A DNA stretch of 64,000 bases from Sphingomonas aerophila (GTDB taxonomy: Bacteria > Pseudomonadota > Alphaproteobacteria > Sphingomonadales > Sphingomonadaceae), in NCBI RefSeq assembly GCF_014199305.1, contig NZ_JACIJK010000007.1:62001-126000 (forward strand), written 5' to 3'. The translations under genes were made by a program, and so were the position numbers. The notes below the pieces were generated by a model. The model had not been told where the DNA came from. It saw only the letters and a list, made by a program, of their open reading frames with translations, and made no database searches. Every line of letters starts with the position of its first letter. Within the stretch, counting starts at the first letter, position 1. Below are positions 18,149-26,815 of this stretch, one piece after another.

Positions 18149-19305
18149 GGCCGAACTGGATCGGCCGGAACGACGCCCTTGGGCGCGGTGGCGAGCCGCT
18201 TTATCAGGTCGGTTTCGGCCTGGCGATATGGCGTGCCATCGGCGCGCAGCACTTCATGGAACCAGACGGTCGGTTCCTCATAGGTGTACGGCTTTTTCCA
18301 GCTGTCCCAGGGCAGGCGGGTCTGGGTTTCGCCATCGACGAAGCCCCAATTGATCATGCCGATGTTCATCTTCTTGCCGATCGGCATCGATCCATCGAAT
18401 GTCGAACCCGCACCGCGCGCCATGTATTCGGTGCAGATCACCGGCCGACCATAGCTTTGTATCTGCTTCGCACGGCGCAGAAAGGTTTCGGGCCAGCTGT
18501 AATCGTGGAAGGTCATGATGTCGGAGCGCGCGAGCTGGATCTTCTCCACCGCATCGAGCGTCTCGGGCTTGTCCCAATTGTCGCCGGTCCACACGCCGCT
18601 GGTGAGCGGCTGAGTCGGGTCCTGCACCTGCGCCCAGGTGAACACCTGGTCCAGCAGGCCCGCAACCAACACCTTCTTGTTGGGCGTTTCGACATAGGAA
18701 CCACCGCCGCCGCCCCCATTATTGGGCTCGTTCCACACGTCCCAGGCCAGGATGCGCTTGTCGCGGGCAAAGGTGCCGACGATGTCCTTCACATAGCCCT
18801 CAAGCTTGCCGTACTGGCTTGTATCGGCCAGCCGCGCGGCGCCGGGTGCCTGGACCCATCCCGAATTGTGAACGCCCGGGATCGGCCGGTGCTGCGGGCC
18901 GAGTGCGGGGTTCGGGTCCCAGCAGCTGTCGAACAACACGAACACGGGACGGATCTTGTGCTTGGCCGCGATCGTCAGGAACGTGTTGATGCGCTGCTTC
19001 AGCCCCGCCGCGTCCTGTTCCCAGAGCAGGTTGTGGAGGAACACGCGCATCGTGTTCATGTGGAGTTGCTCCGCCCAGGCGAGCTCCTTGTCGATCGTGA
19101 CCGGGTCGAAGCTGTCCGCCTGCCACATCTCGATCTCGTTGACCGCGGTGGCGGGGGTGTAGTTCGCGCCCAAAAGCCAGGGCTGCCCGCCATACCAGCG
19201 GTTCGCCTCCGTCTTGGTCCATTGCTCGCGCGCGTCGGCCGGAAGGGTGCTGGCGACGAGCGACAGGGCGCTCGCGGCGATGAACAACAGGGGGCGGCGG
19301 ATCAC
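18145..19305 (-). CDS. Glycoside hydrolase, GH5-like clan A, secreted
   Basis: 386 residues with a signal peptide (LLFIAASALSLVASTLPADA). A (beta/alpha)8 hydrolase: the acid/base Glu is in ILAWDVWNEPNN and the nucleophile Glu in PVICTEYMARG. These two glutamates, placed at the ends of strands 4 and 7, mark clan GH-A (GH5 and relatives). A short Gly-rich insertion follows the WNEPNN motif. The substrate is unknown; annotation as cellulase would be over-precise. The GTG start overlaps the galM stop (GTGA), and the gene is in a three-gene operon galM, this gene, GH43. Confidence 0.82.
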   Translation of the reverse strand: MIRRPLLFIAASALSLVASTLPADAREQWTKTEANRWYGGQPWLLGANYTPATAVNEIEMWQADSFDPVTIDKELAWAEQLHMNTMRVFLHNLLWEQDAAGLKQRINTFLTIAAKHKIRPVFVLFDSCWDPNPALGPQHRPIPGVHNSGWVQAPGAARLADTSQYGKLEGYVKDIVGTFARDKRILAWDVWNEPNNGGGGGGSYVETPNKKVLVAGLLDQVFTWAQVQDPTQPLTSGVWTGDNWDKPETLDAVEKIQLARSDIMTFHDYSWPETFLRRAKQIQSYGRPVICTEYMARGAGSTFDGSMPIGKKMNIGMINWGFVDGETQTRLPWDSWKKPYTYEEPTVWFHEVLRADGTPYRQAETDLIKRLATAPKGVVPADPVRP

Positions 19306-20456
19306 TTATTCCCTCCCGAACCTGCCTGACCGGTGGTCAGTCGATAGGTCATGATGTTGCGATAGGTCTGGCCCGGTGCCAGCCGCGCAGAGCCGAAGCC
19401 GGATTGGTTGGGAGTGTCCGGGAACAGTTGCGGTTCGAACACCAGCGCGTCGCCCTCGCGATAGATCTTGCGCGCCTTGCCCGAACTGGTGCCGTTCAGG
19501 AAATTGCCCGAGTAGAATTGAAGGCCTGGCTGGTTCGACCACAGCTCGAACCCGCGGCCCGAAGCGGGGTCGCTGACCCGGGCCATCAGGTGCTGGTCGG
19601 GCGTCACGGTACGGCCGATCACCCAGTTGTGGTCGTAGCCGCGACCGAACACGATCTGCTGATCGCTCGCGTCGCGAACCCGCTCCCCGACCGCGTGGGG
19701 GGTGCGAAAGTCGAACACGGTGTCGGCAACCGGCTTCAACTCACCCGTGGGGATCGCCGTCGCGTCCGTGGGCAGGAATGTCTCGGCCGGAATGGTGACG
19801 AGATGGCCCAATGCGCCATTCGCGGAGCCCTCTCCAGACAGGTTCCAATAGTTATGGTTCGTCACGTTGACGATCGTCGGCGCGTCGGTGGTCGCCTTGT
19901 ATTCGATCGTGAGCGCGTTCTGCTCGTCTAGCGAATAGATGGCGTCTACTGTGACAGTGCCGGGATAGCCCTGGTCGCCGTCCCGGCTCACATAGCGGAA
20001 CGTGACGGAGGCGGCCGCGCCGGACTTCACCGACACTACTTCCCACAACACCTTGTCGAACCCTTGCGTACCGCCGTGAAGCGAGTTCGGGCCGTCATTG
20101 ACGGGCGCCTGATAGCCCTTGCCATCAACCGTGTAGCGACCGCGGGCAAGCCGGTTGGCGTAGCGACCGACCGTGGCGCCGAAATATTGCGGGGTCTTGA
20201 GGTATTCGGAGAGTGTCGCATAGCCCAGCACGACATCGGCCGGGCGGCCGTCGCGGTCGGGCATGACCAGCGACTGGATCGAAGCGCCATAGGCGATCAG
20301 CGTCGCGCTGACTCCATGGCTGTTGGTGAGGGTAACGGCGGGAACGGCGCGGCCATCGGGCAGGTTGCCGAAGGTTGCGCGCTTCGCCTCAGAAGCGTGA
20401 GCGGTCAAGGGTAGCAGCATAGCCATCGAGAAGGCGAGTGGGATGAGCCTCTTCAT
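19302..20456 (-). CDS. galM: Aldose 1-epimerase (galactose mutarotase), exported
   Basis: 384 residues. The signal peptide (MKRLIPLAFSMAMLLPLTAHA) places it in the periplasm. Family motifs: FGATVGRYANRLARGRY, NSLHGGTQGFDKVLW, VTNHNYWNLSG (catalytic His) and GLQFYSGNFL with the C-terminal catalytic Glu region. It interconverts alpha and beta anomers of galactose or glucose. The ATG was chosen because GGAGAGG lies just upstream and opens the signal peptide. First gene of the operon with the GH5-like and GH43 genes. Confidence 0.92.
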   Translation of the reverse strand: MKRLIPLAFSMAMLLPLTAHASEAKRATFGNLPDGRAVPAVTLTNSHGVSATLIAYGASIQSLVMPDRDGRPADVVLGYATLSEYLKTPQYFGATVGRYANRLARGRYTVDGKGYQAPVNDGPNSLHGGTQGFDKVLWEVVSVKSGAAASVTFRYVSRDGDQGYPGTVTVDAIYSLDEQNALTIEYKATTDAPTIVNVTNHNYWNLSGEGSANGALGHLVTIPAETFLPTDATAIPTGELKPVADTVFDFRTPHAVGERVRDASDQQIVFGRGYDHNWVIGRTVTPDQHLMARVSDPASGRGFELWSNQPGLQFYSGNFLNGTSSGKARKIYREGDALVFEPQLFPDTPNQSGFGSARLAPGQTYRNIMTYRLTTGQAGSGGNK

Positions 20457-20718
20457 ATCCTCTCCAAAGTTGCCCGTGGCGACGGGTCTATGTGGCGGTG
20501 ATACAAACCCCTGGCGCGAACACAAAGCGTATTTATCTGACAAAACGTGGTTGATAAGCGGGCCAACATTGATGGCGGTACTTACAATGCGGCTCTGACC
20601 GCGCGGGCCGGCGCGACCGAAGCCGGGTATGTGCGTTTTCTGCGCTTTCAGAAGCGGACCTTCTCGGCTGGATTGCGGTTCGCTTCAGGGCTTGAAACAA
20701 GGTGGCGGCGAGGATCCT
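20457..20718. other. Divergent intergenic region galM operon/dgoD
   Basis: 262 bases without a gene. It must hold promoters for both directions. The only symmetric element I see is TTATCTGACAA at 20533-20543, a near-palindrome with one mismatch; GntR-type factors bind such sites but this is weak. Confidence 0.4.
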
Positions 20719-21864
20719 ATGAAGATCACACGTATCGAGACCTTCACCGTGCCGCCGCGCTGGCTGTTTGTCCGCGTCGAGACGGACGACGGCGCGGTTG
20801 GGTGGGGCGAGGCGAGCCTGGAGGGCCATGCGGAGGCGGTGGATGGCGCCTTTGCGAGCCTGCGTGACCGCTTTATCGGGCACGACCCGGCCCGTATCGA
20901 AGACGTATGGCAGATCGCGTATCGCCTGGGCTTCTACCGTGGCGGCCCGGTGTTGATGAGCGCGTTGTCGGGCCTGGACCAGGCATTGTGGGACCTGAAG
21001 GGCAAGGCGCTAGGCGTGCCCGTGTGGCAGCTGCTGGGCGGGCAGGTGCGCGACAGGGTGCCGGTCTACGCCTGGATCGGCGGCGATCGTCCGCACGAGG
21101 TCGCCGATGCCGCGGCCGCGCGGCGGGAGCAGGGCTTCACGGCGGTCAAGATGAACGCCACCGCCGATCTTGGCTGGCTGGACAGGCCCAAGGCGCTCGA
21201 CGAGACGGTCGCGCGGGTCGAGGCGGTGCAGGCGCAAGGGCTGGACGTCGGGCTCGACTTTCACGGGCGGGTGCACCGCCCCATGGCCAAGCAGCTCGCC
21301 CGTGCGGTGGAAGGGCTCAGGCCGATGTTCATCGAAGAGCCGCTGCTGTCGGAGCATGTCGAAGGCTTGGTCGACTTCGCGCAGCATACCAGCACCCCGA
21401 TCGCGCTTGGCGAACGGTTGTACAGCCGATGGGACTTCAAGCGGATGTTCGAGGCGAACTGCGTCGACATCATCCAACCCGATCTCAGCCACGCTGGCGG
21501 CATTTCCGAGTGCCGGCGGATCGCATCGATGGCGGAGGCCTATGATGTTGCCGTGGCCCCGCACTGCCCCTTGGGGCCGCTGGCGCTCGGCGCCTGCTTC
21601 CAGATCGCGGCGGCAACACCCAATCATGTCATCCAGGAAATGTCGCTCGGCATTCATTACAATACGGGTGGGCATGACCTGTTGACGTACATGCAGGACC
21701 CTTCCGTGTTCGATGTGAAGGACGGCATGGTCGAGGTGCTGACCGGCCCGGGTCTGGGCGTCGCCGTCGACGAGGAAAAGATCCGCACCATGGCCGCAGA
21801 GCCGACCGCTGGTTGGCGTAATCCCGTGTGGCGTGGCCCGGACGGCGCTGCGCGCGAATGGTGA
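20719..21864 (+). CDS. dgoD: D-galactonate dehydratase
   Basis: 381 residues against 382 for E. coli DgoD. Enolase superfamily, mandelate racemase subgroup: the capping domain starts MKITRIETFTVPPRWLFV, and the barrel carries the metal ligands in GLDFHGRVHRP, FIEEPLL and ALGERLYSRWDF, with VAPHCPLGPLALG holding the catalytic His. It dehydrates D-galactonate to 2-keto-3-deoxygalactonate, which feeds DgoK and DgoA across the GH genes. AGGA lies 6 bases upstream of the chosen ATG. Confidence 0.95.
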   Translation: MKITRIETFTVPPRWLFVRVETDDGAVGWGEASLEGHAEAVDGAFASLRDRFIGHDPARIEDVWQIAYRLGFYRGGPVLMSALSGLDQALWDLKGKALGVPVWQLLGGQVRDRVPVYAWIGGDRPHEVADAAAARREQGFTAVKMNATADLGWLDRPKALDETVARVEAVQAQGLDVGLDFHGRVHRPMAKQLARAVEGLRPMFIEEPLLSEHVEGLVDFAQHTSTPIALGERLYSRWDFKRMFEANCVDIIQPDLSHAGGISECRRIASMAEAYDVAVAPHCPLGPLALGACFQIAAATPNHVIQEMSLGIHYNTGGHDLLTYMQDPSVFDVKDGMVEVLTGPGLGVAVDEEKIRTMAAEPTAGWRNPVWRGPDGAAREW

Positions 21865-21949
21865 TCGAAACAGGGCGACCCCCGTCTCTCACCTACCGGA
21901 GAACAGGGCGCGCGTCGTTGCCCGGCCCCTTCGTAGCATCGCGCCGCGC

Positions 21950-22342
21950 ATGACAACGGCATGGCAGAAGGTCTTCTTCGACGGCGGCTACCGGCCTGAA
22001 CCGCACGGAATGGAATGGGCGGTGGTGGTCGGCGGTCGCCCATATTCCGCGCGCGATCTTGGATCAGGGTCGAGCATGGACGCCGAGTGGCTGGCGCTGC
22101 TGGCGGCGGTGAGGCTGGCGCGAGAACTGGACCTGCGAAGCCCGGTGTTCGTCGGCGATGCCCTGGCCGTAATCGGTCAGGCTAAGGGCAAGGTTAAATG
22201 CCCAAAACCTTACCTTCATCACCTGCGTGCGCTACAAGCGATCGAGGAGAAAGCCGGCCCGACCCATGTCCGCTACATCAAGCGGACCCAGAACCTGGCC
22301 GGGATCTATCTGGCTCGGTCCGTCAACGGTCCTACGTCTTAG
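21950..22342 (+). CDS. RNase HI-like protein (reverse transcriptase-like fold)
   Basis: 130 residues with an RNase H fold. Candidate acidic residues are the Asp in KVFFDGGYRP, the Glu in SSMDAEWLALLAAVRLA and the Asp in PVFVGDALAVIGQ; the last family block is YIKRTQNLAGIYLARS in place of the usual HxGxxxNexAD. Close relatives are annotated as ribonuclease H-like. Whether it cleaves RNA in hybrids is not provable here because the fourth acidic residue is replaced by Gly/Ile around the C-terminal motif. The start MTTAWQK is where homology begins. Confidence 0.75.
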   Translation: MTTAWQKVFFDGGYRPEPHGMEWAVVVGGRPYSARDLGSGSSMDAEWLALLAAVRLARELDLRSPVFVGDALAVIGQAKGKVKCPKPYLHHLRALQAIEEKAGPTHVRYIKRTQNLAGIYLARSVNGPTS

Positions 22343-22355
22343 CCCGGCTGGTGGC

Positions 22356-22550
22356 TCAAGCGTCTGCCCTGAGCCTGGTAGCGGCCTCGTCCAGCTTGTC
22401 GCGATCGTTGCCGACTTCCTTGATGAGCTGGTGAACCTGATCGGGCGAGATGCCGTGCTTGCGGGCGAAATACTCCACCTCATAGTCCTGCCCGCCAGCG
22501 ACGCGGTCCCGGTCGCCGCTGCCAAGCTTGGTCTTGTCGTCTGCCATCAT
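22356..22550 (-). CDS. DUF3606 domain protein
   Basis: 64 residues covering nearly the whole of DUF3606, with the pattern YEVEYFARKHGISPDQVHQLIKE and DRDKLDEAA. Function unknown; common in Alphaproteobacteria. Two ATG codons in tandem follow GAGGAGA. It lies convergent to the RNase H-like gene with 13 bases between. Confidence 0.8.
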   Translation of the reverse strand: MMADDKTKLGSGDRDRVAGGQDYEVEYFARKHGISPDQVHQLIKEVGNDRDKLDEAATRLRADA

Positions 22551-22639
22551 CCGTCTCCTCCCCGAGAGGAATCAACGAACTGTCAGCCTGGTTCCGAACG
22601 GAAGCACTCTCCGCCGCACCGTTCTGCTAGGGGAGTGTC

Positions 22640-23380
22640 ATGCAGCCCGTGATTGGAACCGCCGGTTGGGCCATTGATGCTGAGAACAGGCCGTCATTCC
22701 CGTCGGAAGGCAGCGCGTTGCAGCGATATGCCAGCGTGCTGCCGGGCGTGGAGGTGAACTCATCCTTTCACCGCCCGCACCGGCGATCGACATGGGAACG
22801 ATGGGGTGCCGGTGTGCCGGAGGACTTCCGCTTTGCAGCCAAGATCCCGAAGGAGATCAGCCATGCGCGGCGGTTGGCGGACAGCCACGCGCCATTCGAG
22901 CAATTCATGTCCGAGGCCGGCGGGCTTGGCCCGAAGTTCGCGGTCCTGCTCCTCCAGCTTCCGCCCAGCCTCGTCTTCGACGAACATGTCGCCGCGAGCT
23001 TCTTCACCATGGCGGCGTCAGTGACCGATGTACTTATGGTGTGCGAACCACGGCATCCGAGCTGGTTCGAACAGGAAGCCGGCGCGGTGCTGGAGGCGCA
23101 TCGCGTCGCGCGTGTTGCCGCCGACCCGGCAAAAGTCCCCGACGCCGCACTTCCGGGCGGCTGGCGCGGGATGAGCTACATTCGCCTTCATGGCTCGCCC
23201 GTCATGTACCGATCGGCCTATGGAGAGGATCGCTTGCGCACCTACGCCGCGCAGGTGACTGCCGAGATGGCCGGGGGCCGCCAGGTCTGGTGCATGTTTG
23301 ACAACACAGCATCATCCGCCGCGCTGGGCGACGCGCTCGCGCTGGTCGGCATGGTGGAGGCGAAGGCGGCGCAGGACTGA
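22640..23380 (+). CDS. DUF72 family protein (YecE-like)
   Basis: 246 residues; TIM-barrel family DUF72. Signatures are IGTAGWAI at the start, PGVEVNSSFHRPH, FRFAAKIPKEISH, LLLQLPPSL and WCMFDNTASSAALGDAL at the end. Biochemical function unknown. GGGGAG lies 5 bases upstream of the ATG. It precedes the DNA ligase gene by 49 bases. Confidence 0.9.
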   Translation: MQPVIGTAGWAIDAENRPSFPSEGSALQRYASVLPGVEVNSSFHRPHRRSTWERWGAGVPEDFRFAAKIPKEISHARRLADSHAPFEQFMSEAGGLGPKFAVLLLQLPPSLVFDEHVAASFFTMAASVTDVLMVCEPRHPSWFEQEAGAVLEAHRVARVAADPAKVPDAALPGGWRGMSYIRLHGSPVMYRSAYGEDRLRTYAAQVTAEMAGGRQVWCMFDNTASSAALGDALALVGMVEAKAAQD

Positions 23381-23429
23381 ACCGAGGTCTCCAGTGCACG
23401 TTCCACCCAGACGAGGAGGAGGCTAGGCA

Positions 23430-24458
23430 ATGGCAGTACCGGGGTTTGCTCCCATGGAAGCCAAGTTGGTGGACGACCTGCCGGACGAGGAGGGGTGGCA
23501 GTTCGAGCCCAAATGGGACGGCTTCCGCGCGCTGGTCTTCCGTGAGGGCAATGAGGTCGAAATCCTGTCCAAGTCCGGCAAGCCGCTCAGCCGCTATTTC
23601 CCGGAAGTCATCGCGATGGTGGCCGCGGTTGATCGGCAGGCGTTCACGCTTGACGGCGAGCTGATCCTGCCAATCGGGGACGTGCTGTCCTTTGACGCGT
23701 TGCAGGCAAGGCTTCATCCCGCAGCGAGCCGCATCGAGCGGCTGTCGCGTGAGACACCGGCCCAGCTCATGCTGTTTGACTGCTTGATGCTGGACGGCAC
23801 CAGCCTGCTCGACATGCCGCTGACCGAACGGAGACAACGCCTCGACCAGTTCCATGCCGCCCATGGGGAAGCGTCGCTGCTACTCTCGGACTGCACGGGT
23901 GACATTGCCGCGGCCCGGTCGTGGCTGGCCCATGCCGGAGGCGCGCTGGACGGCGTGGTCGCGAAGCGCGTCAACGAGCCTTACCGGCCAGGTGAGCGTG
24001 CCATGCTCAAGGTGAAGCAGCATCGCTCCGCCGATTGCGTCGTTGGTGGGTTCCGGCGCGCCAAGGGCGGTGGCGGCGTCGCGTCGCTGTTGCTGGGCCT
24101 GTATGATGACTCCGGCCGACTGAACCATGTTGGCTTCACATCAGGCATGACCGCTGGCGAGCGCAAGGCGCTGCTGCACAAGCTGGAGCCGTTGATCGGG
24201 GCGCAAGGCTTCACTGGCAAGGCACCGGGCGGGCCGAGCCGTTGGAACAACGGCGCCGAGAGCGAGTGGGAACCACTAAAGCCCGAACTGGTCGTGGAAG
24301 TAGTCTATGATCAGGTCACGGGCGACCGTTTTCGGCATGGAACAAAGCTGTTGCGTTGGCGGCCCGACAAATCACCCGAGCAGTGCGGGATGGAGCAGCT
24401 GATCCACGAAGTGCGGCCGGCCGAGCTGTCGACCCTTGGCCAGGAAAGCCCGAGCTGA
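23430..24458 (+). CDS. ATP-dependent DNA ligase (LigC/LigD ligase-domain type)
   Basis: 342 residues: an adenylation domain plus OB fold, without the polymerase or phosphoesterase domains of LigD. The nucleotide-accepting lysine is Lys28 in FEPKWDGFRALV (motif I). Other motifs: LDGELIL (III), LMLFDCLMLDG, LDGVVAKR (IV) and AMLKVKQ (V). The OB fold ends with LVVEVVYDQVTGDRFRHGTKLLRWRPDK. Such ligases act in Ku-dependent end joining or in stationary-phase repair. No ku gene is in the window. GAGGAGG precedes the ATG. Confidence 0.92.
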   Translation: MAVPGFAPMEAKLVDDLPDEEGWQFEPKWDGFRALVFREGNEVEILSKSGKPLSRYFPEVIAMVAAVDRQAFTLDGELILPIGDVLSFDALQARLHPAASRIERLSRETPAQLMLFDCLMLDGTSLLDMPLTERRQRLDQFHAAHGEASLLLSDCTGDIAAARSWLAHAGGALDGVVAKRVNEPYRPGERAMLKVKQHRSADCVVGGFRRAKGGGGVASLLLGLYDDSGRLNHVGFTSGMTAGERKALLHKLEPLIGAQGFTGKAPGGPSRWNNGAESEWEPLKPELVVEVVYDQVTGDRFRHGTKLLRWRPDKSPEQCGMEQLIHEVRPAELSTLGQESPS

Positions 24459-24478
24459 CCCAGTCGTCCCGGTACGGA

Positions 24479-25150
24479 TCAGAGCTCGATCACGCGGTCC
24501 GGAAGCTCGTTTGTGTCGTTGGCGCCGCGCGGAAAATGCTCCGCCAGCACAATACCTACCTGCGCAACGGCATCGGCGATGCCCTGTCCGGGGCGGCCGT
24601 CGCGTATCTGGCTGACCAACGCGTTCATGGCCTCTCCCCAAACCTCCTGATCGACACGGGAGTGGATGGCCGCTTCCGCGACCAGCTCTGCCCGGTGCTC
24701 TGCCAGAGACACATAGAGGAGGACGCCGGTGGCGGCGCGCGTGCGGCGCTCCACCGTGGCGCGAAATAGGGACAGGGCGGCCCGGTGTACGCGGCGCGCC
24801 TTTGTCGGCGGCGGGGTCAACGCCATCCTCAACGGCGCCCAGCGCAAAAGTGCCCAGGCGACGACGAACACAAGAGCGGCGGTCAGGAGCACCACCTCGT
24901 ACAGCGACCGTGCCGCAACGGACGACGACCAGTCGCCAGACACCTGCAGGTAGAGCCATTCCGGCAAGGTGGGCCAGATCACGAACGCGGCTAGCAAGGA
25001 TAGCATGGCAAGCAGCGCCCAGTGGGTCGCCACGTCGCCATATTTGTCGGATCGCGCAGCGACGATCGTGACAATCTCCCCGTCGGTTGCCTGTTCGGCC
25101 CGGGTCACGGCCTCGGCCACGAGCGCGTGGTCGCTTTCAGATAAGTGCAT
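24479..25150 (-). CDS. TPM domain membrane protein
   Basis: 223 residues. The N-terminal part (LSESDHALVAEAVTRAEQATDGEIVTIVAARSDKYG) and the part after the membrane segments (LYVSLAEHRAELVAEAAIHSRVDQEVW) belong to the TPM fold, here interrupted by two membrane segments (HWALLAMLSLLAAFVIWP, LYEVVLLTAALVFVVAWALL). TPM proteins are implicated in photosystem II repair in plants; in bacteria their role is unclear. The ATG overlaps the previous gene's stop by one base (TGATG). Operon LemA, TPM, TPM. Confidence 0.82.
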   Translation of the reverse strand: MHLSESDHALVAEAVTRAEQATDGEIVTIVAARSDKYGDVATHWALLAMLSLLAAFVIWPTLPEWLYLQVSGDWSSSVAARSLYEVVLLTAALVFVVAWALLRWAPLRMALTPPPTKARRVHRAALSLFRATVERRTRAATGVLLYVSLAEHRAELVAEAAIHSRVDQEVWGEAMNALVSQIRDGRPGQGIADAVAQVGIVLAEHFPRGANDTNELPDRVIEL

Positions 25151-26040
25151 CACCAACTCCCGGACGCGCCACCGCCGCCGCCCGATCCACCGCCACCGCC
25201 GCTGAAGCCGCCGCCCGTCCAGCCGCCGCCGCCACCGCTCGATCCGCCACCGAAACCACCGCCGCCCCAGCCGCCGCTCGACCGTCCCGAGTTCCCGAGG
25301 CCACTCGCGATCGACCACAGCACGATGGGGAGGGTGCCCCCGCCACCGCCACGCCGATAGCCACGACCCCATGGCGCCGCGCGATTGCGACGACGGGTGA
25401 GAAAGGGAAGAACGAAGAACCCGATCACCACCAGCCAGAATATCAGCCCGATCGGAATTCCGCCCTGGCTGTTGGTGCTGGCCTGCCGATGAGTGCGATC
25501 ATATTCCGCAGCCGCCGCCGCCACCTTGCCGCGCGCATCCGTTTCAGGAAGCGCAAGTTGATCGGCCACCGCGTTCGCGCCCGCGACAATGCCGCCCGGA
25601 ACGTCGCCTGCCTTGAAGCGGGGGATGATCGTCCGGTTGATGATCACGCTGGAAAAGGCGTCAGTCAGCCAGGGCTCCAGGCCATAGCCAACCTCTATCC
25701 GGACCTTGCGCTCGGTCGGGGCGACGATCAGGATGGCGCCGTTGTCCGCCCCCTTCAGGCCGACGCCCCAGGTGCGCAGCAGGCGATAGCCATAATCCTC
25801 GATCGTGTAGCCGCCGAGGTCGGGGATGGTGGCGACCACCAACTGGTGCCCCGTCCGCCGTTGCAGGTCGTCGAGCCGCTTCGTCAGCGCCGCTTCCTGA
25901 TCCGCGGGCAGCACGTTCGCGGTGTCGACCACGAAGCCCGTGAACTTGGGAAAGCTCTGCGCAACGGCGGGAACGCCGAGGCAGGCGACAAAGGACAGGA
26001 ACGCCAGCCACCAGAGGCCAAACCTCACGACCAAGCGCAT
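25150..26040 (-). CDS. TPM domain protein with Gly-rich tail (YgcG-like)
   Basis: 296 residues: a signal peptide ending PAVAQ, a periplasmic TPM domain with FVVDTANVLPADQEAALTKRLDDLQ and KVRIEVGYGLEPWLTDAFSSVIIN, one membrane helix (IPIGLIFWLVVIGFFVLPFL), and a ~60-residue tail that is mostly Gly and Ser with scattered Trp and Phe. This architecture is usual for YgcG-type proteins next to LemA. The tail's repetitive codons explain the CCGCC-rich appearance of 25150-25350. Function unknown. Confidence 0.88.
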   Translation of the reverse strand: MRLVVRFGLWWLAFLSFVACLGVPAVAQSFPKFTGFVVDTANVLPADQEAALTKRLDDLQRRTGHQLVVATIPDLGGYTIEDYGYRLLRTWGVGLKGADNGAILIVAPTERKVRIEVGYGLEPWLTDAFSSVIINRTIIPRFKAGDVPGGIVAGANAVADQLALPETDARGKVAAAAAEYDRTHRQASTNSQGGIPIGLIFWLVVIGFFVLPFLTRRRNRAAPWGRGYRRGGGGGTLPIVLWSIASGLGNSGRSSGGWGGGGFGGGSSGGGGGWTGGGFSGGGGGSGGGGGASGSW

Positions 26041-26048
26041 GTGCCCGC

Positions 26049-26633
26049 TCAGCTCGCATTCCCGAAGCTTACGGACGGGGCCGTGTCTGCACCCGGCGCG
26101 GTGGCCTGGAATGGCACCATCGGTTGCGCGCCATGGAAGATCTTGGCCCCGATCGCGTCGGGGAAGGTGCGGATGCGGGTGTTATACGCCTGCACTGCTC
26201 CGTTATAATCGCGCCGTGCGATGGTGATGCGGTTCTCCGTCCCTTCCAGCTGCGATTGCAGCGACAGGAAGTTCTGGTTCGACTTCAGGTCGGGATAGGC
26301 CTCCTGCAGTCGTTGCAGCGACAGCGTCACCGCTCCCTGCGCGCGCTCGAATTGCTGCATCTTGGCCGGGTCGGTCAGGTCGTCGCCGGATAGCTGCACC
26401 CGGCTTGCGCCGGCGCGGGCCTGGGTGACGCCGATCAGCACGTCGGACTCCTGCTTGGCATAGCCCTTCACGGTTGCGACCAGATTGGGAATGAGGTCGG
26501 CGCGGCGCTGGTATTCATTCTGAACATCGGCCCAGCGTGCCTTGGCATTTTCCTGGGCGACCGGGACGCTGTTCAGGCCGCATCCCGACACGGCGAGTGC
26601 AAGAAGGGGAGCGGCATAGAAGCGAGCGGTCAT
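26049..26633 (-). CDS. lemA: LemA family lipoprotein
   Basis: 194 residues. Lipobox LLALAVSGCG at the N-terminus, then the LemA helical bundle: VAQENAKARWADVQNEYQRRADLIPNLV is the family signature (split by the usual short loop), followed by LQEAYPDLKSNQNFLSLQSQLEGTENRI and ARRDYNGAVQAYNTRIRTFP. LemA proteins are membrane-anchored with an unknown biochemical role and commonly pair with TPM proteins, as here (8 bases to the next gene). The ATG at MTARFYA was chosen because it opens the lipoprotein signal. Confidence 0.92.
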   Translation of the reverse strand: MTARFYAAPLLALAVSGCGLNSVPVAQENAKARWADVQNEYQRRADLIPNLVATVKGYAKQESDVLIGVTQARAGASRVQLSGDDLTDPAKMQQFERAQGAVTLSLQRLQEAYPDLKSNQNFLSLQSQLEGTENRITIARRDYNGAVQAYNTRIRTFPDAIGAKIFHGAQPMVPFQATAPGADTAPSVSFGNAS

Positions 26634-26767
26634 GAGTCCTCCAAGAGCGTTGCTGGATCGGAGTAAGCCGTCCAGTCTTGTGCAGGTTGATAACGCGTCG
26701 TCGCGCCAGCGTTTCCCCGCGCCTTTGTCACAACGGGATTTCAGCATCATGGTAGCGGGACGCGCAA

Positions 26768-26797
26768 GGGCCGGGGGAGCCTCAGCTTCCCCGGCCC
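26768..26797 (-). terminator. Hairpin terminator after stress protein gene
   Basis: 13-bp stem with one G-T pair, GGGCCGGGGGAGC and GCTTCCCCGGCCC around CTCA. It follows the stop of the minus-strand general stress protein gene by 19 bases. No T-tract is visible. Confidence 0.5.
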
Positions 26798-26815
26798 AAG
26801 CTCAGCCATGGTCGT

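Noticed and set aside
18013..19329. Long plus-strand frame (438 codons) opposite GH5-like and GH43 genes
   Set aside because: Antisense of two genes with recognisable catalytic motifs and signal peptides; the product has no recognisable family.
20533..20543. TTATCTGACAA near-palindrome as a GntR operator
   Set aside because: One mismatch in a five-base arm is expected by chance at this length, and it does not match the palindrome at 16399; kept only as a note in the intergenic entry.
25150..25360. Dense CCGCC-type repeats resembling a repeat array
   Set aside because: They are the codons of the Gly-rich tail of a TPM protein; no conserved repeat-spacer unit, so not CRISPR or a satellite.
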